From an uncultured Euryhalocaulis sp. (GTDB lineage Bacteria > Pseudomonadota > Alphaproteobacteria > Caulobacterales > Maricaulaceae): 64,000 nucleotides of DNA. The notes beneath the pieces were generated by a model. It saw only the letters and a program-made list of their open reading frames with translations, was not told where the DNA came from and did no database searches. Below are positions 29,014-38,272 of this stretch, in pieces. The position numbers were made by a program, and so were the translations under genes. The stretch spans positions 1 to 64,000 of the forward strand of contig CAJXKJ010000004.1 in the NCBI GenBank assembly GCA_913055605.1, written 5' to 3'. The first letter of the stretch is position 1. Each line of letters starts with the position of its first letter.

Positions 29014-30045
29014 ATGATCGACCCCGTCTATATCCCGCACGAATCCGCGCCGCACGTGGCGACCTGGACCGCCTTTCCCAGCCATGAGGAGCTGTGGGGG
29101 GAGGATTTGCCGCGCGCCCAGGCCCAGTCCGCCCAGATGATCGTGGCCCTGTCCGGCATGGGCCGCCGCCCCGGCCCGCTGGCCGAGCGTGTCTTCGTGC
29201 TGGTCCATGGCGAGGCGGCGCGCGCGGCGGCGTTCGCCCTGCTGCGCGACTGCGCCACGGTGCTGGAGGCCGATTTCGGCGATATCTGGCTGCGCGACAC
29301 CGGCCCGATCTTCGCCCGCAAGGGCCGGCGGGCCGTCGCCCTGCGCCCGCGCTTCAATGGCTGGGGCGGCAAATACGAACTGTCCGGCGACACAGATGTG
29401 GCGCCGCATCTGGCCGACCTGTCGCGCACCGCGATGCTGGACGTCGATCTGGTGATCGAGGGCGGCGCGCTGGAGTTCGATGGCGAAGGCACGCTGCTGA
29501 CCACGCGCGAATGCCTGCTGAACCCCAACCGCAATCCCGGCCTGACGGAGAAGGGGGCCGAGGCCCGCCTGCGCAAGGCGTTCGGTGTGGAGAAGGTCTT
29601 GTGGCTGGACCGCGGCCTGCTGAACGACCACACCGACGGCCATATCGACAATGTCGCGCGCCTGCTTGGCGGCGGCCGCGTCGTCTGCCAGACGCCGGCC
29701 GGCGACGGCGACCCGCACGCCGAACGGCTGACCGAGGCCCGCGCCGCGCTGGAATCCATGACCGACGCCCGGGGCCGCCGCCTGCAGGTGGTCACGGTCC
29801 CCTCGCCCGGCCGGGTGGAGAATGAAGACGGCGAACCGGTTCCGGCCAGCCATATGAATTATGTGATCGGCAACCGCCGCATCGTCGTGCCCGTCTACGG
29901 CACGCCGTCGCAGGACGCGGCCGTCGCCGCCATTGCCGCGCTGTTTCCGGAGCGGCGCACGGTCGGCGTGGCGGCCAACGCGCTGCTGACCGGCGGCGGC
30001 GCGTTCCACTGCATCACGCAACACCAGCCGCGCATCTCGCTATGA
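29014..30045 (+). CDS. aguA: Agmatine deiminase
   Basis: The start is ATG 29014; a longer reading begins with a TTG at 28984 and adds no family sequence. The 343-residue enzyme has ETHP-like opening residues (HESAPHVATWTAFP). Asp/Glu/His active-site segments are GDIWLRDTGPIF, DLVIEGGALEFDGEG and LNDHTDGHIDNVAR. The catalytic Cys is in AFHCITQHQP near the end. It hydrolyses agmatine to N-carbamoylputrescine and ammonia in the cytoplasm. The next gene, aguB, completes the step to putrescine; the two lie 22 bases apart and form an operon with the GNAT-nitrilase gene. Confidence 0.95.
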   Translation: MIDPVYIPHESAPHVATWTAFPSHEELWGEDLPRAQAQSAQMIVALSGMGRRPGPLAERVFVLVHGEAARAAAFALLRDCATVLEADFGDIWLRDTGPIFARKGRRAVALRPRFNGWGGKYELSGDTDVAPHLADLSRTAMLDVDLVIEGGALEFDGEGTLLTTRECLLNPNRNPGLTEKGAEARLRKAFGVEKVLWLDRGLLNDHTDGHIDNVARLLGGGRVVCQTPAGDGDPHAERLTEARAALESMTDARGRRLQVVTVPSPGRVENEDGEPVPASHMNYVIGNRRIVVPVYGTPSQDAAVAAIAALFPERRTVGVAANALLTGGGAFHCITQHQPRISL

Positions 30046-30067
30046 TGGCGGGCGCTATGAGGGCGGC

Positions 30068-30913
30068 ATGACTCGCACCATCACCGTTTCGGGCCTGCAG
30101 GCCGCGTTCGGCGAAGACCTGGACGCGAATGTGGAGACCGTGTCGCGCCTGGTCCGCGCCGCCGCGGCCGAAGGGGCGCAGGTGATCCTGCCGCCCGAAC
30201 TCTTTCAGGGCCCCTATTTCTGCAAGACGCAGGACGAGGCCTGGTTCGCCCACGCCCACCCGGCGGAGACCCATCCCGTCGTCGGCCCGATGCGCGATCT
30301 GGCCAGCGAGCTGAACGTCGCCATCCCCGTCTCGATCTATGAGCGCGACGGACCGCGCTATTACAACTCGCTGGTCATGGTCGACGCCGGCGGCGACATG
30401 CTAGGCGTCTATCGCAAGAGCCATATCCCCGACGGGCCGGGCTATCAGGAGAAATTCTATTTCCGCCCCGGTGACACCGGCTTCCGCGTCTGGAACACGA
30501 AATTCGGGCGGATCGGCGTCGGAATCTGCTGGGACCAGTGGTTCCCGGAAACCGCGCGGGCGCTGACGCTGCAGGGCGCCGAAATCCTGTTCTATCCCAC
30601 CGCCATCGGCAGCGAGCCGCACGACTCCGAACTGGACACCTCCGCCCCCTGGCGCCGCGCGATGCAGGGCCACGCCGTCTCCAACGTCATCCCCGTGGTC
30701 GCGGCCAACCGGATCGGCGACGAGGGCGGACAGGTCTTCTACGGCACCAGCTTCATCTGCGATCAGGCCGGCGACGTGGTCAGCGAACTAGGACGTAGCG
30801 ACGAGGGCTTCACCCTGGCCAGCTTCGATCTGGATTTCCTCGACCGGCGCCGCGCCGCCTGGGGCTTTTTCCGGGACCGCCGCCCGGATCTTTACGGACC
30901 TTTCTTCGCCTGA
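30068..30913 (+). CDS. aguB: N-carbamoylputrescine amidohydrolase
   Basis: The 281-residue nitrilase-superfamily enzyme starts at ATG 30068. The Glu-Lys-Cys triad is visible as LPPELFQGPY (Glu), YRKSHIPDGPGYQEK (Lys) and GICWDQWFPETA (Cys). The NKFG-type segment and the HDSELDTS stretch agree with AguB. It converts N-carbamoylputrescine to putrescine, CO2 and ammonia. It directly follows aguA and precedes a GNAT-nitrilase fusion, so the operon covers putrescine formation and perhaps further modification of the amine. Confidence 0.95.
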   Translation: MTRTITVSGLQAAFGEDLDANVETVSRLVRAAAAEGAQVILPPELFQGPYFCKTQDEAWFAHAHPAETHPVVGPMRDLASELNVAIPVSIYERDGPRYYNSLVMVDAGGDMLGVYRKSHIPDGPGYQEKFYFRPGDTGFRVWNTKFGRIGVGICWDQWFPETARALTLQGAEILFYPTAIGSEPHDSELDTSAPWRRAMQGHAVSNVIPVVAANRIGDEGGQVFYGTSFICDQAGDVVSELGRSDEGFTLASFDLDFLDRRRAAWGFFRDRRPDLYGPFFA

Positions 30914-30929
30914 TGCGTTAAACGGGCGC

Positions 30930-32504
30930 ATGGATTCCCAACCCCAGTCTCATCCGCAGTCCCCGCCGAAGATCGTGCTGCGCCAGGCGCAGCTGAACGA
31001 TGTCGACGCCATTCGCGGCCTTCAGGGCCGGGCCTATCCCTCCATGCCGCCGGATTCGGCGGGCATGATCCGGGGCCAGATCTCCCGCTTTCCCGAAGGC
31101 CAGTTCGTGGTCGAGTACGAGGGGGAGATCGTCGGCTGGTGCGCGACTTTCATCATCGCGGAGGATGCGGCCTTCGCCCCGCACGACTGGGCCTCGATCA
31201 CCGGCGGCGGCTTCGCCAGCCGGCACGACCCGGACGGCGACTGGCTCTATGGCATGGAGGTCGCGGTCGCGCCCGACCGGCGCCGCCTGCGCATCGGCCA
31301 GCGCCTCTACGATGCGCGCAAGCGGCTGTGCGAGGACTGGGGCCTGAAGGGCGTCGTCTTCGGCGGCCGCCTGCCCGGCTATTCGCGGAAGGCGAAACAA
31401 TACGCCACGCCGGAGGAATATCTGGCCGCCGTCTGGGACAAGCAGGCGCGCGATCCGGTCGCCAATTTCCACCGCCGCATGGGGTTCGAGCCGGAAGGCT
31501 TCCTGGACAATTATTATCCGGACGACCGGGAGTCGCTCGGCTGGGCCGCCCGCATGGTCTGGCGGAACCCGTCCTACGCCGCCTCCGAAAAGGGCGAGGA
31601 CGCGGACAGCGTCCGCCCCGAGCCGCACAAGGTGCGCGTCGCGTCGGTCCAGCTGGAGGCGCGCCGCCTTACCGGCTGGGACGATTTCGCGCGCAACATG
31701 GAATATTTCGTCGATGTCTGCGCCGACTATCACGCCGATTTCTGCGTGTTTCCGGAGCTGAACACGCTGGCCCTGCTGTCCGCGGAAACGCGAAAGCTGA
31801 CCCCGCAGGAAAGCATCGAGGCGCTGACCCGCTATACCGACCGCTATGTCGAGTTCATGAGCGCGCTGGCGATCCGCTACAACATCAACATCGTCGGCGG
31901 CTCCCACCCCACGCGCACCGATGACGGCGACATCCAGAACGTCGCCTATGTCTTCCTGCGCGACGGCTCGCTCTATGCGCAGGAAAAGCTGCACCCGACG
32001 CCGAACGAAAAATACTGGTGGAACATCAAGGGCGGCGACGCCATCCGCGCCATCCCCACCGATTGCGGCCCGGTCGGCGTGCTCATCTGTTACGACAGCG
32101 AGTTTCCGGAGCTGGCGCGGCGCCTGACCGACGAGGGCGCGAAGATCATTTTCGTCCCCTACGCCACCGACGGGCGGGAGGGGCATAATCGCGTCCGCTA
32201 TTGCTGCCACGCCCGCGCGATCGAGAACCAGATCTACATGGTCACCGCCGGCAATGTCGGGAATTTGCCGAACGTGGAGAACATGGACGTGAACTATGCG
32301 CAGAGCGCGATCATCACGCCCTGCGATTTCCCGTTCGCGCGCGACGGTCTGGCGGCGGAGGCCGGCGACAATGTGGAGACGGTGATCGTCGCCGATCTGC
32401 GGCTGGACGATCTCGGCGCCTCGCGCCGCGCCGGCACGGTCCGCAACCTCGCCGACCGCCGTTTCGACCTCTACCGCATCGTCTGGTCCGACGCGGAGAG
32501 CTGA
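30930..32504 (+). CDS. GNAT acetyltransferase-nitrilase fusion protein
   Basis: The 524-residue protein starts at ATG 30930, 17 bases after aguB. Residues 1-220 form a GNAT domain with acetyl-CoA-site features (EVAVAPDRRRLRIGQRLY, then FHRRMGFEPEGF). From about residue 225 (KVRVASVQLEARR) a nitrilase domain follows with the triad in FPELN, QEKLHPTPNE and VLICYDSEFPEL. This fusion is a known architecture of uncertain role. Being next to aguA and aguB makes acylated or carbamoylated polyamines plausible substrates, but this is inference. No frameshift is visible between the halves. Confidence 0.88.
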   Translation: MDSQPQSHPQSPPKIVLRQAQLNDVDAIRGLQGRAYPSMPPDSAGMIRGQISRFPEGQFVVEYEGEIVGWCATFIIAEDAAFAPHDWASITGGGFASRHDPDGDWLYGMEVAVAPDRRRLRIGQRLYDARKRLCEDWGLKGVVFGGRLPGYSRKAKQYATPEEYLAAVWDKQARDPVANFHRRMGFEPEGFLDNYYPDDRESLGWAARMVWRNPSYAASEKGEDADSVRPEPHKVRVASVQLEARRLTGWDDFARNMEYFVDVCADYHADFCVFPELNTLALLSAETRKLTPQESIEALTRYTDRYVEFMSALAIRYNINIVGGSHPTRTDDGDIQNVAYVFLRDGSLYAQEKLHPTPNEKYWWNIKGGDAIRAIPTDCGPVGVLICYDSEFPELARRLTDEGAKIIFVPYATDGREGHNRVRYCCHARAIENQIYMVTAGNVGNLPNVENMDVNYAQSAIITPCDFPFARDGLAAEAGDNVETVIVADLRLDDLGASRRAGTVRNLADRRFDLYRIVWSDAES

Positions 32505-32562
32505 CCTCCCCTCGCCGCGCGAATCCATCCATCATTCCGGTTGCGGAAGACCGGAGACGCGC

Positions 32563-32817
32563 ATGACCCTGAAAATGGTCCCGTCGAAACCGAGCGCACT
32601 CAGCCTGATGCTGAGCGAGCCGCCAGAGATCGAGGCCGATCGCGGCCTGATCGCCTTCAGCGCCATGTTCGGAGACACGCCGGTCAAATGCCACATGCAC
32701 CGGCACGACGCCGCCGTGTTCGCGCGGCGCATCCTGAAAATGTTCGAGGCGATGCAGGGCGAACAGGCCGAGGTGCTGGAGATGAAGGCCGCGCCCGAGG
32801 AAACGGGACGTCCCTAG
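32563..32817 (+). CDS. Small hypothetical protein, 84 residues
   Basis: Starts at ATG 32563 with GGAGA eight bases upstream. The product is a small, mixed-charge protein (FSAMFGDTPVKCHMHRHDAAVF in part, split as FSAMFGDTPVKC and HMHRHDAAVFARRI) with a His/Cys-containing middle and an acidic end. I do not recognise a family. Its stop overlaps the convergent alpha-E/transglutaminase gene by four bases at a CTAG. The ribosome binding site and lack of overlap with other frames support it as a real gene. Confidence 0.6.
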   Translation: MTLKMVPSKPSALSLMLSEPPEIEADRGLIAFSAMFGDTPVKCHMHRHDAAVFARRILKMFEAMQGEQAEVLEMKAAPEETGRP

Positions 32818-34742
32818 AGCTCGTCCCCCTGGGACGTGACCTCGACCTCCACTTCCATGGAGGACCCGCCGGCGCCTTCGAAGCTGCCCTGCAGCGGCAC
32901 GGCCTGTGACGGGCTGCGGCCGACCGCCGTGCGGATCAGGCTGCGCGATCCGATCAGGCCGTTTGTGGGATCGAACTCCACCCAGCCGGAGCCGGGCAGG
33001 AAGACCTGGACCCAGGCGTGCGTCGCGCCCGCGCCCTGGATGGCGCCGCCGCCGCTCATGCCGGAATCCAGCGCCGGGTCGTACAGATAGCCGCTGACGA
33101 AACGCGCGGCGAAGCCCAGGCGCCGGACGGCTTCCAGCATCAGCATGGCGAAGTCGCGGCACGACCCGGTCCGGGTGGCCAGCGTGTCGGCGGGCGCCTG
33201 CACCCCCGGCTCTTCGCGCCGGGCATAGGTGAACTCGGCCTTCACGGCTGAATTCATCCGCTCGAGGATGTGCCAGGTGTCGTTGTTCGCTTCCGCGACG
33301 AAGCGGTCGGCCCAGGCCTTCACCACCCCGTCGGGGTCATAGTCCGGCACCATGGTGGGGGTCAGGTCGACGATCTGCTCCGGCGCATAGTCGAACGGGA
33401 ATTGCGCGGCGTGCGGCGCGATCGGGAAGTCCGGCTGGCTGGGCGCGCCCCGGCGCACGCGGAACACGCATTCGATCTCCAGCGTGTCGGACGGCTCCTG
33501 CGCGAAGGTGAACACCGTCGCCGCGTTGCCGAACACGTCATGCACCCAGCGGATCTTCGCCTTCGGCGAAATATTGAAGCGCAAATCCAGCAGCCGCGTG
33601 TCGTAGGACGTGTGCGGCCGGAACATGCCGTGATGTTCGTTGAACACCACCGGATTGTCGTAGCGATAGCGCGTCAGGTGCCGGACCTGCAGGATCTCCG
33701 CCACCGTCTCCGGGCTCGCCCGGGTCGGCGCGGTATGATCGCTGACGATCTGCGACTGGTATTGCAGGCCCTCGCGGTCGGCGGCGGCCTCCTCGGCCTG
33801 CTCCGCCGTGCGGCCCGGATCGAAATGCCGTTCCGCCACCGCGACGCCCAGGCCGTTCAGCGCCACCTGCAGCCGGTCCAGATAGGCGTGCAGATCCTGT
33901 CCCAGCAGCACGTCCGGCCGCTGGGTCAGCGCCGTGCGCAGCGCCTCGCGCGCCGCCCGGACGCCCGGCCCGTGCAGCACGCTGAAGCCGGCCTCCAGCC
34001 GGTCCAGCAGCGCCAGCGCCTCCTGCACCGAACCTTCCACAGACCGCGGGAACGCCGAGTCGAACAGGATGAATTCGGCCGCGGCGTCCGGCTGCGGATT
34101 GACCGGGCCGGAGCGGCGGAAGGCGTGATAGCCGGAGGCCGAGCGCAGCAGCGTGTTCCACCACACCTCGTCCGGCTGGCGGTCCGCGCCCTCGCGGTCC
34201 AGCTGGTAGGATTTGATGTCGAGCAGGCGCGTGGACTGGTCGGCGCGCTCCAGCCGCACGCCCAGCCGGTTGAAGACCCAGGCCTCGTCCCGGTACCAGG
34301 TCGTGTCGACCAGGCCGAAATGGGCGTGGCAGGCGGCGCGGATGTCCTCGCAGATTTCGGTCAGGTGGCTCAGCGTCACCTTGCGCGGCGTCAGCGCCTT
34401 CACGTTGCCGTAGAACATGTTGATCTGGCGCCAGACCTCGACGCTGATCAAATGGCGCAGGCCGCGCGCGTTCTCGCGCACCCGCTCCAGCGACGACAGC
34501 ACGGAATTGGAGTTCTTCGCGTCGCACAGATACCAGCGCGCGACGTTCAGCCCGGTCATCTGCAGGCCGGTCTTGGCGTAGGCCTCCGCGTCCGAATGCA
34601 CTTCCAGAAGCGGCGTCCATTCGGCGCGGGAGTCCGAGCCCTCCGCATAGGCTTCGGTCACCGCCAGCAGGCGTGCGAGATTCTCGCACCGCTCTACATA
34701 GCGGCCCATCCAGAATGCGTTCTCCGCGTAGCGGGAGAGCAG
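32814..34742 (-). CDS. Fused alpha-E (DUF403) and transglutaminase-like protein
   Basis: The N-terminal 315 residues are an alpha-E/DUF403 domain (WMGRYVERCENLARLLAVTEAYAEGS in part). From about residue 350 a bacterial transglutaminase-like domain follows: RYRYDNPVVFNEHHGMFRPH, the catalytic Cys in TRTGSCRDFAML, His in GATHAWVQVFLP and Asp in WVEFDPTNG. These are usually separate genes in the ATP-grasp/alpha-E/transglutaminase cluster. Start call: the family N-terminus (MLSRYAENxFWMGRY type) is encoded from CTG 34742, one base after the ATP-grasp stop; the first ATG is 34709, inside the conserved domain. No ATG, GTG or TTG lies between the preceding in-frame stop and 34709. The role is probably protein or peptide cross-linking/modification, unproven. 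Confidence 0.85.
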   Translation of the reverse strand: MLSRYAENAFWMGRYVERCENLARLLAVTEAYAEGSDSRAEWTPLLEVHSDAEAYAKTGLQMTGLNVARWYLCDAKNSNSVLSSLERVRENARGLRHLISVEVWRQINMFYGNVKALTPRKVTLSHLTEICEDIRAACHAHFGLVDTTWYRDEAWVFNRLGVRLERADQSTRLLDIKSYQLDREGADRQPDEVWWNTLLRSASGYHAFRRSGPVNPQPDAAAEFILFDSAFPRSVEGSVQEALALLDRLEAGFSVLHGPGVRAAREALRTALTQRPDVLLGQDLHAYLDRLQVALNGLGVAVAERHFDPGRTAEQAEEAAADREGLQYQSQIVSDHTAPTRASPETVAEILQVRHLTRYRYDNPVVFNEHHGMFRPHTSYDTRLLDLRFNISPKAKIRWVHDVFGNAATVFTFAQEPSDTLEIECVFRVRRGAPSQPDFPIAPHAAQFPFDYAPEQIVDLTPTMVPDYDPDGVVKAWADRFVAEANNDTWHILERMNSAVKAEFTYARREEPGVQAPADTLATRTGSCRDFAMLMLEAVRRLGFAARFVSGYLYDPALDSGMSGGGAIQGAGATHAWVQVFLPGSGWVEFDPTNGLIGSRSLIRTAVGRSPSQAVPLQGSFEGAGGSSMEVEVEVTSQGDEL

Positions 34743-34743
34743 C

Positions 34744-36243
34744 CTATGCGAGGACCCAGGTATCCTTCGATCCTCCGCCCTGAGATGAATTCACGATCAG
34801 GGAGCCCTCACGCAACGCAACGCGCGTAAGCCCCCCCGGCATGACCCAAACGCCGCTGCGGCTGGTCAGCGCAAACGGCCGCAGGTCGACATGCCGCGGC
34901 TGCACGCCCTTGTCGGTCAAGGTCGGGCACACGGACAGATCGATCATCGGCTGGGCGATGAAATTGTCCGGGTCCGCCTTCACCTTGGCGCGCAGCTCCT
35001 CCAGTTCCTTTTTCGAGCTCTTCGGCCCGATGACCACGCCATAGCCGCCCGATTCCGCCACCGGCTTCACCACCAGCTTGTCCAGATTGGCCAGGACATA
35101 TTTCAGCTGGTCCGGCTCGCGGCACACATAGGTGTCCACGTTCGGCAGGATCGCCTCGGCGTCGAGGTAATATTTGATGATCTTCGGCATGTAGGCGTAG
35201 ATCGCCTTGTCGTCCGCCACCCCCGCCCCCGGCGCATTCGCCAGGGTCAAATTGCCGGCCTTCACCGCGCGCATCAGGCCCGGCGTTCCCAGCAGCGAGT
35301 CTTTCCGGAACGCCTCTGGGTCGATGAAGGCGTCGTCGACGCGGCGATAGATCACGTCCACCCGCTCGAACCCGCCGATCGTGCGCATCTGGACGACGTC
35401 GTTATCGTCCACGAACAGGTCTTTGCCCTCGACCAGCGGCGCGCCCATCTCCCGCGCCAGGAAGACGTGCTCGAAATAGGCGCTGTTGAACACGCCCGGC
35501 GTCAGCAGAACGACCGTCGGCGACGGCCCGGCGCTGACCGGCGCGGTCTCCAGCAGCTTCTGGCGCAGGCGCGCGCCATAGTGCGAAACCGCCCGCACGC
35601 GCAGCCCGTCCATCAGGTCCGGGAAGGACCGGCGCATCAGATGCCGGTTCTCCACCACATAGGACACGCCGCTCGGCGTGCGGCAATTGTCCTCCAGAAC
35701 CCGGAACACGCCGTCATGGTCGCGGATCAGGTCGGTGCCGCAGATATGGGTATAGACGCCGCCCGGCGGCTCCACGCCCTCCATCTGCTTCAGGAAATTC
35801 TTGTTCTTCAGGACCAGATCGGACGGCACCACGCCGTCCTTGATGATCTTTTTCGGCCCGTAGACGTCGCGCAGGAAGAAATTGATCGCCTCGATCCGCT
35901 GGACGATCCCGGCTTCCAGCGCCTCCCACTCGTCGGCGCGGATCGGCCGCGGGATCAGGTCGAAGGGCAGAACCCGGTCGATCGACCCGTCGCCGGAATA
36001 GACGGTGAAAGTGATGCCGAGGTCGTACAGCGCCTGTTCGGCGGCCTGGTTGCGCCGGCGCAGCGACCGCTCGGCGTACTTGGCCAGCCGGCTGATCAGC
36101 TCCGGATTGGCGACCGTTCCAGCGTCGGCGCCGAAATACTCGCAATAGTGGGAATCGACGGAATAGTTTTTGAACAAACCGCTATGGGGCGCGGCGGCAA
36201 GGCCCGCTTCTTCGCCCGAATTGCTTGTTTTCGCTCCCGCCAT
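34744..36243 (-). CDS. Circularly permuted ATP-grasp protein (DUF404/DUF407)
   Basis: The 499-residue protein starts at ATG 36243. It has the typical segments [36 protein letters not shown], the [21 protein letters not shown] motif and the ATP-site stretch [18 protein letters not shown]. It ends with a conserved tail ([14 protein letters not shown]). Such enzymes form peptide-like bonds and are usually in one operon with alpha-E and transglutaminase-like proteins, as here: its stop is one base before the CTG of the next gene. The substrate is unknown. The start region is divergent from the M2 peptidase gene. Confidence 0.93.
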   Translation of the reverse strand: MAGAKTSNSGEEAGLAAAPHSGLFKNYSVDSHYCEYFGADAGTVANPELISRLAKYAERSLRRRNQAAEQALYDLGITFTVYSGDGSIDRVLPFDLIPRPIRADEWEALEAGIVQRIEAINFFLRDVYGPKKIIKDGVVPSDLVLKNKNFLKQMEGVEPPGGVYTHICGTDLIRDHDGVFRVLEDNCRTPSGVSYVVENRHLMRRSFPDLMDGLRVRAVSHYGARLRQKLLETAPVSAGPSPTVVLLTPGVFNSAYFEHVFLAREMGAPLVEGKDLFVDDNDVVQMRTIGGFERVDVIYRRVDDAFIDPEAFRKDSLLGTPGLMRAVKAGNLTLANAPGAGVADDKAIYAYMPKIIKYYLDAEAILPNVDTYVCREPDQLKYVLANLDKLVVKPVAESGGYGVVIGPKSSKKELEELRAKVKADPDNFIAQPMIDLSVCPTLTDKGVQPRHVDLRPFALTSRSGVWVMPGGLTRVALREGSLIVNSSQGGGSKDTWVLA

Positions 36244-36273
36244 TCGAATCCATGACAGCCGTTCGTGGGCTTT

Positions 36274-36287
36274 TTCGCAAGTGCAAA
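36274..36287. promoter_or_regulatory. Imperfect palindrome in the ATP-grasp/M2 divergent gap
   Basis: TTCGCAAGTGCAAA sits in the short divergent gap. It matches, with one base changed, a perfect palindrome at 23878-23891. Flanking T5 and A5 tracts extend the symmetry, so it could be a binding site of one shared regulator. Confidence 0.4.
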
Positions 36288-36368
36288 AACGGACTTGCGC
36301 GCCAGCGCAGTCGTTTCATTCTAGAGATCACGCCCTTGAATAATCGGCTCCCAGCCGCCGGAGTTCCA

Positions 36369-38225
36369 ATGAAATCGAGATTTCTCGCCCGCTCCTGCCT
36401 CGCCTCTTCCTGCGCCGCCGCCCTGTTCGCCCTTTCGGGCGCCGGGCTTGCGCCCTCCGCCAGCGCCGCACCCGCGACGCCGGAATCCGCCGCCCCGACC
36501 GCCGAGGACGCCCGCGAATTCCTGGCCCGCGCCGAGGCGACGCTGGAGGAACAGAGCCGCTTCGCCAGCCGCGTCTACTGGATCCAGGCCAATTTCATCA
36601 CCGACGACACGAACTGGCTGGCGGCGGAGGTCGGCGCCGACCTGACCCGCACCGCCGTGGAGTTCGCGCAGGAGGCGCGGCGCTTCGACGATCTCGACCT
36701 GCCGCTGGACCTGCGGCGCAAGCTCACGGCGCTGAAGACCGGCATCACCCTGCCCGCGCCCGGCCGCGACGGCGCGGCGGAGGAACTGGCCACCATCTCC
36801 ACCTCGCTCGACGCCATGTACGGCGAGGGCAAGATCGAGATGGACGGCGAGATCATCTCCGGCAACGACGTCGAGGGCCTGATGGGGACGGTGCGCGACC
36901 CCGAGGTCCTGGAGGAGATGTGGACCAAGTGGCGCGAAGTCTCGATCCCGATGAAGGACGACTACGCCCGCCTCGTCGAACTGGCCAACGAAGGCGCCAA
37001 AGAGCTCGGCTATTCCGACCTCGGCGAGATGTGGCTGTCCAATTACGACATGACCGCCGACGAAATGCGAGCGGAGGTCGAGCGCCTCTGGTCCCAGGTC
37101 GCCCCGCTCTATGACGGGCTGCACTGCTATGTCCGCGCCGGCCTGAACGAATATTACGGCGACGAGGTCCAGCCCGCGACCGGCCCGATCCGCGCCGACC
37201 TGCTGGGCAATCAATGGGCCCAGCAATGGGGCAATATCTACGATCTCGTCGCGTCCGAGGGCAGCGCCGACACCGGATACGACCTGACCGCGCTGCTGGA
37301 GGAACAGGGCTATACGCCGCTGACCATGACCGAGACGGCGGAGGGCTTCTTCACCTCGCTCGGCTTCGACCCGCTGCCCGAAACCTTCTGGGAGCGGTCG
37401 CTGTTCACACAGCCGCGCGACCGGGAGGTGATCTGCCACGCCTCCGCCTGGGACATCGACGACAAGAACGACGTGCGCATCAAGATGTGCATGAAGGTCA
37501 ACGCCGACGACTTCCAGACCGTGCACCATGAGCTCGGCCACAATTTCTACCAGCGCGCCTATCAGGCGCAGGACCCGATCTTCCGCACCGGCGCCCATGA
37601 CGGCTTCCACGAGGCGATCGGCGATTTCGTCGCCCTGTCGATCACGCCCGAATATCTGATCGATATCGGCCTGCTGGACGCCGCCGACGCGCCGCCGCCC
37701 GAAGCCGACACGGGCCTGCTGCTCTACCAGGCGCTCGACAAGATCGCCTTCCTGCCGTTCGGCCTTCTGGTCGACAAATGGCGGTGGGAGGTGTTCTCGG
37801 GCGAGCTGACGCCGGAGACCTATAATGACGGCTGGTGGGCGCTGCGCACCCAGTATCAGGGAATCGAGCCGCCGGCCCCGCGTCCGGCGGACGCCTTCGA
37901 TCCGGGCGCGAAATACCACATTCCCGGCAACACGCCCTATCTGCGGTATTTCCTGTCCTTCGTGATGCAGTTCCAGTTCCACAAAGCGGCCTGCGAGATG
38001 GCCGGCTGGGACGGTCCGCTGCACCGCTGCTCGGTCTACGGATCGCCGGAAGTCGGCGCCAAGTTTCGGGACATGCTGGAGGCCGGCGCATCGGAGCCCT
38101 GGCCCGACACGCTGGAGAAGTTCACCGGTACGCGCGAAATGGATGGCTCGGCCATCATCGAATATTTCGCGCCGCTGATGACCTGGCTGGAGGAACAGAA
38201 CGAAGGCCGCCAATGCGGATGGTAG
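36369..38225 (+). CDS. M2-family peptidyl-dipeptidase (ACE-like), exported
   Basis: Start at ATG 36369 (MKSRFLARSC) gives a signal peptide ending in a Ser/Ala-rich zone near residue 34; a frame open from 36225 is not needed. The 618-residue enzyme shows the M2 zinc site HELGH (residues 387-391) and the third ligand Glu in GAHDGFHEAIGD. The segment KYHIPGNTPYLRYFLSFVMQ contains the substrate-binding Tyr/His positions of angiotensin-converting enzymes. It removes C-terminal dipeptides in the periplasm and probably feeds dipeptide uptake. Two Cys pairs (for example CEMAGWDGPLHRC) support an extracytoplasmic location. The gene stands alone on the plus strand, ahead of sdaA. Confidence 0.93.
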   Translation: MKSRFLARSCLASSCAAALFALSGAGLAPSASAAPATPESAAPTAEDAREFLARAEATLEEQSRFASRVYWIQANFITDDTNWLAAEVGADLTRTAVEFAQEARRFDDLDLPLDLRRKLTALKTGITLPAPGRDGAAEELATISTSLDAMYGEGKIEMDGEIISGNDVEGLMGTVRDPEVLEEMWTKWREVSIPMKDDYARLVELANEGAKELGYSDLGEMWLSNYDMTADEMRAEVERLWSQVAPLYDGLHCYVRAGLNEYYGDEVQPATGPIRADLLGNQWAQQWGNIYDLVASEGSADTGYDLTALLEEQGYTPLTMTETAEGFFTSLGFDPLPETFWERSLFTQPRDREVICHASAWDIDDKNDVRIKMCMKVNADDFQTVHHELGHNFYQRAYQAQDPIFRTGAHDGFHEAIGDFVALSITPEYLIDIGLLDAADAPPPEADTGLLLYQALDKIAFLPFGLLVDKWRWEVFSGELTPETYNDGWWALRTQYQGIEPPAPRPADAFDPGAKYHIPGNTPYLRYFLSFVMQFQFHKAACEMAGWDGPLHRCSVYGSPEVGAKFRDMLEAGASEPWPDTLEKFTGTREMDGSAIIEYFAPLMTWLEEQNEGRQCGW

Positions 38226-38272
38226 GTTTGCGCCTCTCGCGGGCCGGCCGGGCGGATGCCATATAGGGATTC

